From contig JADJTP010000001.1 in NCBI GenBank assembly GCA_016711095.1, forward strand, positions 682,001-746,000: a stretch of 64,000 nucleotides of DNA. The letters are read 5' to 3'. The number at the start of each line of letters is the position of its first letter. Position 1 is the first letter of the stretch. This document shows, in pieces, positions 8,825 through 15,905 of the stretch. The notes beneath the pieces were generated by a model. That model worked only from the letters and a program-made list of their open reading frames with translations. It made no database searches and was not told where the DNA came from. Position numbers and translations under genes: made by a program. Origin of the DNA: Actinomycetales bacterium (GTDB lineage Bacteria; Actinomycetota; Actinomycetes; Actinomycetales; Dermatophilaceae).

Positions 8825-9589
8825 TCAGGTCGGCAGGGTGCCGCGCATGATGCTGTCCCCGGAGTGGGTCGGCTTGTCATCGAAGGCCTCGTTGGACAGG
8901 TCGACGATCCGGTAGCCCTGGGAGAGTGCGTCAGCGGGGATGACGAGGGTCGCGTCTTGGCCGGGGACGAGGACGCCGACCGACACCATCCGGACCCCGT
9001 CGGTGTTGATGAGCCACACTTCGACGAACCCGCCGGCCGGGGCCGTGAGCTGCTGCGGTCGCACGTGCAAGACGCTCTGTCCGGCGCTCTGGCGGACCTC
9101 GGCACTGCCCAAGGTGCGGGTCCCGTCGAGCGAGGTGAGGGTGCTTGTCGCCACCGAGCGGCCGGGATCGGGAACCGGAGCGGTGAGCCGACCGACCGTG
9201 ACGCCACCGACGACGAGAGCAACCGCTGCTGCAGCGGTCAACCACGGCGTCCTGGAGGGGCGGGCGCGGTCGCGACGGCTGGGCAGCGGGACGATGCGGC
9301 CCGTGCCCTTGTCTGTCGGGGCGGGTGTCGGGGCGAGCTCGGCGCTGGATTCTGCCGCGTTTTCGCTGCTGCTGCTGGTGGTGGCGGCGACGATCCGGTC
9401 CCAGGTGGCCGTTGAGGGCGCCGGGAACTCGGCATCGCCGAACTCGGTGAGGAGCAACTCGACGTCCGCCAGTTCGGCGACGACCGCCTGGCAAAGGCTG
9501 CATTGCGAGACGTGCTCGGCGAGCCACTGGTCGGAGGTGTCGTCGCCGATCAGCAGACCGGCCAGCGCGTCGTCAGAAGGATGCGTCAT
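8825..9589 (-). CDS. rskA: Anti-sigma-K factor, RskA family
   Basis: 254 aa. The N-terminus carries the zinc-binding anti-sigma motif H-V-S-Q-C-S-L-C (HxxxCxxC, near residues 26-33) that sequesters the sigma factor. A single transmembrane helix (about 115-132, W-L-T-A-A-A-A-V-A-L-V-V-G-G-V) leads to an extracytoplasmic RskA domain ending in G-D-S-I-M-R-G-T-L-P-T. Family knowledge: RskA holds SigK inactive at the membrane and is released by regulated proteolysis. It overlaps the sigma gene by 17 bases, so the pair is translationally coupled. Confidence 0.92.
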   Translation of the reverse strand: MTHPSDDALAGLLIGDDTSDQWLAEHVSQCSLCQAVVAELADVELLLTEFGDAEFPAPSTATWDRIVAATTSSSSENAAESSAELAPTPAPTDKGTGRIVPLPSRRDRARPSRTPWLTAAAAVALVVGGVTVGRLTAPVPDPGRSVATSTLTSLDGTRTLGSAEVRQSAGQSVLHVRPQQLTAPAGGFVEVWLINTDGVRMVSVGVLVPGQDATLVIPADALSQGYRIVDLSNEAFDDKPTHSGDSIMRGTLPT

Positions 9590-10166
9590 GAGCGACCTCC
9601 TGGAGCTGAGCGCGAAGCCTGACGAGGCTCCGACGGATGTGACTCTTCACTGTGCCGAGCGGCAGATCGAGGATGGCGGCGATCTGTTCGTGGGTGCGGT
9701 CCTCGAAGTAGGCGAGGGTGAGGATGGTCCGCCGGGGCTCGCCGAGCTGGTCGAGCTCGTGAGCCATGACGAGCCCGTCGACCACGCGGTCCAGGCCCGG
9801 GGCCTGCCCTGCTCCGGTTCCGGCGACGAGGTCGGCCTCGTCCACCAGCAAGGTGGTCGTGTCCCGCCGTCGGTAGCGTCGTGCGAGCTCGTCGGCGATC
9901 CGCCGCCGGGTGATCCCGATGAGCCAGGCAGGCAGCGCCGTGTCCGAGGGCCGGAGAGTATGCCGACTGGACCAGGCCGAGACGAAAACCTGCTGGGTGA
10001 CGTCTTCGGCGTCTGCCCGGTCGCCCAGCGCCCGCAGACAGATCCCTAGGACGAGCGAGCCCCACCTTCGATAGATCTCCTCGAGGGCTTGATGGGAGCC
10101 GCTCGCCAGGCCCGCGGCCAAAGCGGCCCGGCTGCTGGGCTCGTCGGGCTCGCTCACGGATCTCAT
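9573..10166 (-). CDS. sigK: ECF sigma factor, SigK type
   Basis: 197 aa from the ATG at 10166 (M-R-S-V-S-E-P); a GTG at the fourth codon is an alternative. Sigma-70 region 2 (about 25-90) contains A-L-G-D-R-A-D-A-E-D-V-T-Q-Q-V-F; region 4 (about 135-190) contains L-A-Y-F-E-D-R-T-H-E-Q-I-A and L-P-L-G-T-V-K-S-H-I-R-R. The downstream rskA and the upstream fasciclin gene give the same trio as mycobacterial sigK-rskA-mpt83/mpt70, which is the main reason for the SigK name. A strong hairpin (10188-10229) separates it from the fasciclin gene. Confidence 0.92.
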   Translation of the reverse strand: MRSVSEPDEPSSRAALAAGLASGSHQALEEIYRRWGSLVLGICLRALGDRADAEDVTQQVFVSAWSSRHTLRPSDTALPAWLIGITRRRIADELARRYRRRDTTTLLVDEADLVAGTGAGQAPGLDRVVDGLVMAHELDQLGEPRRTILTLAYFEDRTHEQIAAILDLPLGTVKSHIRRSLVRLRAQLQEVAHDASF

Positions 10167-10187
10167 CCTAGACGCCGGCTCCCCAAC

Positions 10188-10229
10188 CGACCCGGGTCGG
10201 CGACGACTGTGTGTCGCCGACCCGGGTCG
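10188..10229 (-). terminator. 17-bp perfect inverted repeat between the fasciclin gene and sigK
   Basis: Perfect 17-bp arms (10188-10204 and 10213-10229) around an 8-base loop; a further CCCCAA/TTGGGG pair flanks them with a small bulge. It begins 21 bases past the fasciclin stop on the minus strand and ends 22 bases before the sigK start. There is no long U-tract, which is common for terminators of high-GC bacteria. It probably limits read-through from the fasciclin gene into sigK-rskA, though it could also be a sigK 5'-leader structure. Confidence 0.75.
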
Positions 10230-10249
10230 AGCTTGGGGCCCCAACGTGG

Positions 10250-10951
10250 TCAGAGGTCCGCGGGACGCAGGACGAACACGATGCCGTGGGCGATCTGGGC
10301 GTTGCCCTTGTTGATGTCGAGGGCTCGGGGGTTGAGGAACGGGTTGATGTCGTTGCGGTCGTTGTCGATGAGCCGCACCAGCTTGTTGCGCTTGGAGATC
10401 ACGTCGACGGTGAACGTCGTGTTCGGCAGGGCGGTGGACAGCTTCGCCCCGTCGGCACGCAGGGCGGCCGCCGAGTCGATGGTCTGGCCCGGGACGACGT
10501 GATAGAGCAGCACCTGTTCGATGGCATCGATCCCTACGGCGGAGGCGAGCTTTTCGAAGACCCGCTGCTCCGATCCGATCCAGCGCTTCGTGAGATCCCA
10601 GGTGAGCACCTGGAAGGCGCGGTCGTTGGGGATGAAAGCGGTCAGCGCCACATCACCCTGGGTGAGCAGTCCGACCGGGCTGCTCGGCTTGGCCGCGAGC
10701 ACGGCCAAGACCGCCTCGGTGAGGATGTCGTAGTCGTGCCAGTTGTGGTCGAACCGATTGCCGTCGGACAACAGCACCGAGGCCAAGCTGGTGGTGCCCA
10801 GCGCGGACGCGGGAGCGGCCGCGGGAGCGGCGGCTGGAGCGGCGGCTGGAGCGGCGGCGGCGGCGCCGGCAGCGCTCATGCCGAGTCCGACGGACAGGAG
10901 GGCTGCTGCGGTCAGTCGGCCACGGGGGCGGCGGAGAGTGCGACGAGACAA
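10250..10951 (-). CDS. Secreted fasciclin-domain protein (MPT70/MPT83-like)
   Basis: 233 aa. I place the start at a TTG (10951) because AAGGAG lies six bases upstream and no ATG or GTG fits. The signal peptide R-R-T-L-R-R-P-R-G-R then L-T-A-A-A-L-L-S-V-G is followed by an Ala-Pro repeat encoded by a short GC-rich DNA repeat. The fasciclin (FAS1) domain spans about residues 55-230: L-T-A-F-I-P-N-D-R-A-F, then the H-box Y-H-V-V-P-G-Q-T and the final A-Q-I-A-H-G-I-V-F-V-L. FAS1 proteins are surface adhesion or sensing proteins. A SigK-like promoter is seen upstream, so it is the probable main target of the adjacent sigma factor. Confidence 0.9.
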   Translation of the reverse strand: MSRRTLRRPRGRLTAAALLSVGLGMSAAGAAAAAPAAAPAAAPAAAPASALGTTSLASVLLSDGNRFDHNWHDYDILTEAVLAVLAAKPSSPVGLLTQGDVALTAFIPNDRAFQVLTWDLTKRWIGSEQRVFEKLASAVGIDAIEQVLLYHVVPGQTIDSAAALRADGAKLSTALPNTTFTVDVISKRNKLVRLIDNDRNDINPFLNPRALDINKGNAQIAHGIVFVLRPADL

Positions 10952-11002
10952 GGTCGGCTCCTTCGGGTCAATGGGGGGCACGCCGCCCCCCTGTGACCTG
11001 CT

Positions 11003-11030
11003 ATTCCGCTCGAGCAGCCACCTCGGATGC
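11003..11030 (-). promoter_or_regulatory. Putative SigK-type promoter of the fasciclin gene
   Basis: On the minus strand, GCATCC (11030-11025) is followed after 16 bases by CGGAAT (11008-11003), about 50 bases before the TTG start. From memory, the mycobacterial SigK consensus is CCATCC, 16-17 bases, CGAAT; this differs by one base in each box. The match in sequence, spacing and position supports it. I find no equivalent before sigK itself. Confidence 0.6.
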
Positions 11031-11117
11031 ACCCCGAGCGAACTATTCCTGGGGGCAGTGCGGGCGGGGGGCAGGGCGGGGGCAGGGGGGCTGGGGTGCG
11101 TGCTGACCGTGCGTGAC

Positions 11118-11744
11118 TTACGCGGCCAGCCCCCGTTCGATCTTCGCCAGATCCCGTTCGACCTCGGCAGGGGTGCGACAGCTCGCGCCCAGCTGCTGCG
11201 CGCGGGCGATGATCTGGGGCTCGCGTCGGGCCAGCTCCCACCCTCGGCGCACCAGGATGTGCGCGGGCTTACGTCGCTCGCGCAGGTCACGCACGAGGCG
11301 CCGCACGAGCGTGTGCCACCGGCCCTGGCTCACGCAGTATGCCGCCGCGAGCAGGCCCCGTTCTCGCAGCTCAGGGACGATCTCGGCGGCGAAGATCCCT
11401 TCGGCGACCACGACATCAGTCGGCCTGATCTCGAACGTTGCGGCGCCGGTGGCCCGCGACGTGGCCAGGTCATAGACGGGAGTGCGGGTGCGGCCGGTGT
11501 TCACCAACGCAGTCAGCGCGTCGAGCGCTGCGGCGCCGTCCCAGGATCGCGGGTCGTCCCAGTCGGGGATACGTTGGCTGCCGAGGGTGACCATGGGTAG
11601 GGCGGGGTCGGCGCCATCTCGATAGAAGTCGTCCAGGCGCATCACCGGCCACCCGTATGCCGCGTGCAACCTTCCCGCCAGCCGTGACTTGCCAGCGCCC
11701 GACGGGCCGGCCAGCACGATGACCCGAGCCGTCGACGTCTCCAC
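11118..11744 (-). CDS. Uridine kinase-like P-loop kinase
   Basis: 208 aa. Walker A G-P-S-G-A-G-K-S (about 13-20), M-R-L-D-D-F-Y-R-D-G with the catalytic aspartates, and V-V-V-A-E-G-I-F-A-A-E (Walker B-like) are the order found in uridine kinase/phosphoribulokinase-type nucleoside kinases. The C-terminal part with R-R-L-V-R-D-L-R-E-R-R-K-P is the lid region. It is 12 bp downstream of the short aldehyde dehydrogenase and may end the deoC operon, which would put a salvage kinase beside nucleoside degradation. Substrate is not proven. Confidence 0.82.
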   Translation of the reverse strand: METSTARVIVLAGPSGAGKSRLAGRLHAAYGWPVMRLDDFYRDGADPALPMVTLGSQRIPDWDDPRSWDGAAALDALTALVNTGRTRTPVYDLATSRATGAATFEIRPTDVVVAEGIFAAEIVPELRERGLLAAAYCVSQGRWHTLVRRLVRDLRERRKPAHILVRRGWELARREPQIIARAQQLGASCRTPAEVERDLAKIERGLAA

Positions 11745-11756
11745 GGAACGGTGAGC

Positions 11757-12647
11757 CTAGCGGCCCTTCGGGTGCCAGACGGTCTTGGTCTCCAGGAAGG
11801 CGGTCATGCGCTCGACCCCGGGCGCCGTCAGCCAGTCGGGCTCGCTCGCGTCGGCCCCCTGACCCGCCGGGCGCAGCACTCGCTTGAGGTTGTCGGCAGC
11901 AGCCCGCTCGAGCTCAGCCCAGGACACTCCCGGTGACCCAGCGGCCCCGGCGAGGTCGATCGCGTTGATGTCGCGATGCGAGGCCAGCCAGGGCGCGATC
12001 TCTGCGGTGCGTCCGGTGACGATGTTGACGACGCCCCCGGGGACGTCCGAGGTGGCCAGGCACTCGGCGAGGGTGATGGCCGACAACGGCCGCGCCTCGC
12101 TGGCGACGACGACGGCGGTGTTGCCCGAGACGATCACCGGGGCGAGGACCGAGACGAGCCCGAGCAGCGACGAATCCTGAGGTGCCAGGACGGCGACCAC
12201 GCCGGTCGGCTCGGGCACCGAGATGTCGAAGAACGGGCCGGCGACCGGGTTGACGCCACCGAGCACCTGGGCCAGTTTGTCCGGCCACCCGGCATACCAC
12301 ACCCATCGGTCGATGGCGGCGTCGACGACGGCCTTGGCACGAGCGGCGGTCAGGCCCTCACCGGCGGCTACCTCGGCGACGAGTTGCTCGGCCCGGCCTT
12401 CCATCACCTCGGCGACGCGATACAGCACCTGACCCCGGTTGTAGGCCGTCGCGCCGCTCCAGCGCGGGAAGGCAGCCCGGGCAGCGACGACCGCGTTCCG
12501 GGCGTCCTTGCGTGAGCCCAGGGCCGCGTTGGCCAGGAAGGCTCCGGCCGCGGCGTGCACGGCATACGAGCGGCCGCTCTCGCTGCGAGGGAACGCGCCG
12601 CCGATGAAGAGTTTGTAGGTCTTGCGGACCTCGACGCGGGGGCTCAT
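11757..12647 (-). CDS. Short aldehyde-dehydrogenase-like protein lacking the catalytic domain
   Basis: 296 aa, against about 480 for a full enzyme. It keeps the N-terminal and NAD-binding parts (Y-K-L-F-I-G-G-A-F-P, P-E-P-T-G-V-V-A-V-L-A-P, V-I-V-S-G-N-T-A-V-V-V, D-V-P-G-G-V-V-N-I-V-T-G) but the catalytic-cysteine domain is missing and the expected Glu-Leu-Gly-Gly block is absent. The frame is intact and ends in its own tail, and its start overlaps the stop of the complete enzyme by four bases. It therefore looks like a maintained partner subunit or pseudoenzyme, not recent decay. I recall similar pairs beside deoC in other actinobacteria. Confidence 0.85.
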   Translation of the reverse strand: MSPRVEVRKTYKLFIGGAFPRSESGRSYAVHAAAGAFLANAALGSRKDARNAVVAARAAFPRWSGATAYNRGQVLYRVAEVMEGRAEQLVAEVAAGEGLTAARAKAVVDAAIDRWVWYAGWPDKLAQVLGGVNPVAGPFFDISVPEPTGVVAVLAPQDSSLLGLVSVLAPVIVSGNTAVVVASEARPLSAITLAECLATSDVPGGVVNIVTGRTAEIAPWLASHRDINAIDLAGAAGSPGVSWAELERAAADNLKRVLRPAGQGADASEPDWLTAPGVERMTAFLETKTVWHPKGR

Positions 12648-14107
12648 GCCGCGCTCCCGTCAGGCCGGACGTAGGCCTCCAGGCCGTGTCGTCCGCCTTC
12701 GCGGCCGTAGCCGGACTCCTTAAAGCCGCCGAACGGCGACGTCGGATCGAACTGGTTGAAGGTGTTGGCCCAGACCACCCCGGCGCGCAGTTGGTCGGCC
12801 ATCCACAGGATCCGCGAGCCCTTCTCGGTCCAGACGCCGGCGGACAGCCCGTAGGGGGTGTTGTTGGCCTTGGCGACGGCCTCGGCCGGGGTGCGGAAGG
12901 TCAACACCGACAGGACCGGTCCGAAGATCTCCTCCTGGGCGATCCGATGGGACTGGCTCACACCCGTGAACAGCGTTGGGGGGAACCAGAATCCACGGGA
13001 GGGGAGCGCGCATTCGGGGGCCCACCGCTGGGCCCCCTCGGCCTCACCGACGCCGGCCATCTCTTGGACGCGGGCCAGTTGGACGGAGGAGTTGATGGCA
13101 CCGAGGTCGGTGTTCTTGTCCATCGGATCGCCGACGCGCACCTGGGCCAGGCGGCGCTTGAGGCGCCGAACCAGGTCGTCGTGGATCGACTCCTGCACCA
13201 ACAGCCGCGAGCCGGCACAGCACACATGGCCCTGGTTGAAGAAGATCCCGTTGACGATGCCCTCGACCGCTTGGTCGATCGCGGCATCCTCGAAGACGAT
13301 GTTCGCAGCCTTCCCGCCGAGCTCCAGGGTGGCGCGCTTTCGGGTGCCGGCGATGCCGCGGGCGATGAGTTTTCCAACCTCGGTCGACCCGGTAAAGGCG
13401 ATTTTGTCAACGCCCGGATGCTCGACGATGGCCTGCCCGGTGCCGCCGGCGCCGGTGACGATGTTGACGACCCCGGGCGGCAGATCGGCCTGCTGACACA
13501 CCTGCGCGAACAGCAGAGCGGTCAGGGGCGTGGTCTCGGCCGGTTTGAGCACGACAGTGTTGCCGCACGCCAGCGCCGGGGCGACCTTCCAGGCGAGCAT
13601 GAGCATCGGGAAGTTCCACGGAATGACCTGGCCGACGACGCCGATGGGCCGGGGCCGCGCGCCGTCACGGGCACCGGACAGCCCGGCATACTCGAGCTTG
13701 TCGGCCCAACCGGCGTGATAGAAGAAGTGCGCGGCCGCCAACGGCACGTCGACGTCGCGGCTCTCCTTGATCGGTTTGCCGTTGTCGAGGGTTTCGAGCA
13801 CCGCGAACTCGCGCGAGCGCTCTTGCAGGATCCGGGCGATCCGGAAGAGGTACTTGCCCCGGTCGGCTCCCGACATCCGCCCCCAGACCCCCCGGTATGC
13901 CGCCCGCGCGGCCTTGACGGCCCGGTCGACGTCGGCGGTGGTGGCCTCGGCGACCTCGGCGAGCGGCTCCTCGGTCGCGGGGTTGACCGTCGTGAACGCC
14001 TCGCCGGATCCGTCGACGAACTCGCCGCCGATGAACAGGCCGTAGGCGGGCTGGAGTTGGACGACGGCGCGTGACTCGGGGGCCGGGGCGTAGTCGAAGG
14101 TCGGCAT
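12644..14107 (-). CDS. NAD(P)-dependent aldehyde dehydrogenase
   Basis: 487 aa, a full-length family member. Visible motifs: V-I-P-W-N-F-P-M-L-M (cofactor binding), K-P-A-E-T-T, F-T-G-S-T-E-V-G-K, the general base in L-E-L-G-G-K, catalytic cysteine in G-H-V-C-C-A-G-S (C296/C297), E-E-I-F-G-P-V-L and S-P-F-G-G-F-K-E-S-G-Y-G. Cytoplasmic. It lies 57 bp after deoC, whose product is acetaldehyde, so oxidation of acetaldehyde to acetate is the likely role; this is inferred from position. Coupled to the short paralogue by an ATGA overlap. Confidence 0.93.
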   Translation of the reverse strand: MPTFDYAPAPESRAVVQLQPAYGLFIGGEFVDGSGEAFTTVNPATEEPLAEVAEATTADVDRAVKAARAAYRGVWGRMSGADRGKYLFRIARILQERSREFAVLETLDNGKPIKESRDVDVPLAAAHFFYHAGWADKLEYAGLSGARDGARPRPIGVVGQVIPWNFPMLMLAWKVAPALACGNTVVLKPAETTPLTALLFAQVCQQADLPPGVVNIVTGAGGTGQAIVEHPGVDKIAFTGSTEVGKLIARGIAGTRKRATLELGGKAANIVFEDAAIDQAVEGIVNGIFFNQGHVCCAGSRLLVQESIHDDLVRRLKRRLAQVRVGDPMDKNTDLGAINSSVQLARVQEMAGVGEAEGAQRWAPECALPSRGFWFPPTLFTGVSQSHRIAQEEIFGPVLSVLTFRTPAEAVAKANNTPYGLSAGVWTEKGSRILWMADQLRAGVVWANTFNQFDPTSPFGGFKESGYGREGGRHGLEAYVRPDGSAA

Positions 14108-14164
14108 CGTGGTCCTCGATCTGCAGCGGAGACGGGGCGAACGGTTCGGGTGAGAACGGATTGG

Positions 14165-15172
14165 TCAGTAGATGCTGGGGGCGTCCTCGGCGACATAGTC
14201 AGGCCCCGAATAGGCCCCGATCCGGATCCGTTGACGTTGCAGGATGAGGTCGCCCAGCAGGCTGGAGGCCCCGAACCGGAACCAGTGGTTGTCCAGCCAG
14301 TCGGGTCCGGCGACTTCGTGGACGGCGACGAGAAACGTCACCGCGTCCTTGGTCGTCCGGATGCCGCCCGCGGGCTTGACGCCGACCATCTCGCCGGTGA
14401 GCTCACGCCAGTCGCGGACGGCCTCGAGCATGACGAGGGTGACCGGCAGGGTGGCGGCGGGGGAGATCTTGCCGGTGCTCGTCTTGATGAAGTCGGCGCC
14501 GGCGAGCATGCACAGCCATGAAGCCCGGCGGACGTTGTCATGGGTGACGAGCTCACCGGTCTCCATGATGACCTTGAGCCGGGCGCGCGAGCCGTCAGCG
14601 CGCGTGCAGGCGTCCTTGACCGCACGCACCTGGTCGAAGACCTCCAGGTAGCGGCCGGCGAGGAACGCTCCGCGGTCGATGACCATGTCGATCTCGTCGG
14701 CCCCGGCGGCGAGGGCGTCGCGCGTGTCGAGGAGCTTGACCGGCATACTCGCTCGTCCCGAGGGGAAGGCGGTGGCGACCGCTGCGACACGGATCGCGCT
14801 GTCTCCCAGCGTTTCACGGGCAGTTGCCACCATGTCACCGTAGACGCAGACCGCTGCCGGGCTGGGGGTGCTCGGGTCGCTCGGGTCGGGGTTGAGGGCC
14901 CGCGTGGCCAAGCCTCGGACCTTGCCGGCGGTGTCGGCGCCTTCGAGGGTGGTCAGGTCGATCATCGAGATCGCGGTGTCGATGGCCCAGGCCTTGGAGG
15001 CGGCCTTGATGGACCGGGTGCCCAGGGCGCCCGCCCGGGCCTCCAGCCCCACCTGATCGACTCCCGGAAGTCCGTGCGTCCAGCGGGTCAGGGCCAGGTT
15101 GGTGAGCCGGGAGACCCCGAGGAGGTCCCGGGCGCGGCGGGTAGCGTCGACGTCGACGTGCTGGGCGCTCAT
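14165..15172 (-). CDS. deoC: Deoxyribose-phosphate aldolase
   Basis: 335 aa from the ATG at 15172 (M-S-A-Q-H-V); the frame upstream is antisense to the PH-domain gene. Cleaves 2-deoxyribose-5-phosphate to glyceraldehyde-3-phosphate and acetaldehyde. The Schiff-base lysine is K230 in A-D-F-I-K-T-S-T-G-K, and the second lysine lies in V-K-P-A-G-G-I-R-T. The long form is typical of actinobacteria; the N-terminal 60 residues extend beyond the E. coli enzyme. First gene of a minus-strand group with two aldehyde dehydrogenases and a kinase. Confidence 0.95.
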   Translation of the reverse strand: MSAQHVDVDATRRARDLLGVSRLTNLALTRWTHGLPGVDQVGLEARAGALGTRSIKAASKAWAIDTAISMIDLTTLEGADTAGKVRGLATRALNPDPSDPSTPSPAAVCVYGDMVATARETLGDSAIRVAAVATAFPSGRASMPVKLLDTRDALAAGADEIDMVIDRGAFLAGRYLEVFDQVRAVKDACTRADGSRARLKVIMETGELVTHDNVRRASWLCMLAGADFIKTSTGKISPAATLPVTLVMLEAVRDWRELTGEMVGVKPAGGIRTTKDAVTFLVAVHEVAGPDWLDNHWFRFGASSLLGDLILQRQRIRIGAYSGPDYVAEDAPSIY

Positions 15173-15214
15173 CGCTGCGAGTCTAGAGGCCGGGCAAGTC
15201 CGCTGGGCCGTGCC

Positions 15215-15889
15215 ATGATGACGGCGATGAGCCCTTCTCCGACGCCTTCCACAGGTCCCGCCGAGCCGGCGGGCCATGTCGTGCACGTGCTGCGCCCGCG
15301 CAGCTCGGCGTTCCTGGGAGGGTGCGCGATCGTCGTGTGCGTTGGGCTGGCTGTGCTCGGTGGCGGCGGCAGCGGCCTGGTCTTCACTTCGGCCATGATC
15401 CTCGCTGCGGCTGCGTCGTTCGTGCTGTTGGTTCGCCCGAATGTCCGCGTGTCGATCGAAGGCGTGGCGGTGCACAATCCGTGTCGGCAAACGTTTGTGC
15501 CGTGGCGGCTGCTCGAAGACGTCGGCTCGCGGTGGAACCTCGAGTTGTATGCCGCCGACCGCACCGTCTCCGCATGGGCGATCTCCAGCCATATCGAGCG
15601 ACCTCGTGGCGGCAGTTTCATGGGCTTTGGGGGAATCGGCGCCGCGCAGCAGACCCCGCAGACGGCTGGCCGTGAAGCTCAGGGGTCGCGTTCATCGACT
15701 CGGCCGGCGGTGACTGCCCCCCGGGCGGCCCGGTTGATCGAGGCGTCTCGCGAGGAGTGGTTGGAGGCCGTGGCCGAGGGGGCCGTGATCGAGCCTGCTC
15801 ACCCGCAGATCGTCCGCCAGTGGGATCTGCTCGATATCGCGCTGTTGGCCGTGCCGACGGCCCTGCTCGCCGTCGGCCTGCTCACCTGA
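15215..15889 (+). CDS. PH-domain-like membrane protein
   Basis: 224 aa from the ATG at 15215; ATGs at 15218 and 15227 are equally possible and no clear Shine-Dalgarno decides. After a Pro/Ser-rich start come two hydrophobic helices (about 33-72), a bacterial PH-like beta domain (V-R-P-N-V-R-V-S-I-E-G-V-A-V-H-N, then T-F-V-P-W-R-L-L-E-D-V), a Gly/Gln/Ser-rich linker, a helix, and a C-terminal hydrophobic segment. The PH-like part resembles proteins called low molecular weight antigen 6 type (bPH_6). Function unknown. It is divergent from deoC with 42 bp between starts and convergent with the mutase gene. Confidence 0.72.
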   Translation: MMTAMSPSPTPSTGPAEPAGHVVHVLRPRSSAFLGGCAIVVCVGLAVLGGGGSGLVFTSAMILAAAASFVLLVRPNVRVSIEGVAVHNPCRQTFVPWRLLEDVGSRWNLELYAADRTVSAWAISSHIERPRGGSFMGFGGIGAAQQTPQTAGREAQGSRSSTRPAVTAPRAARLIEASREEWLEAVAEGAVIEPAHPQIVRQWDLLDIALLAVPTALLAVGLLT

Positions 15890-15905
15890 AGCGAACAGTG
15901 CTGGG

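Noticed and set aside
10801..10860. GC-rich repeat in the fasciclin gene as a mobile or regulatory repeat
   Set aside because: It simply encodes the Ala-Pro stretch after the signal peptide.
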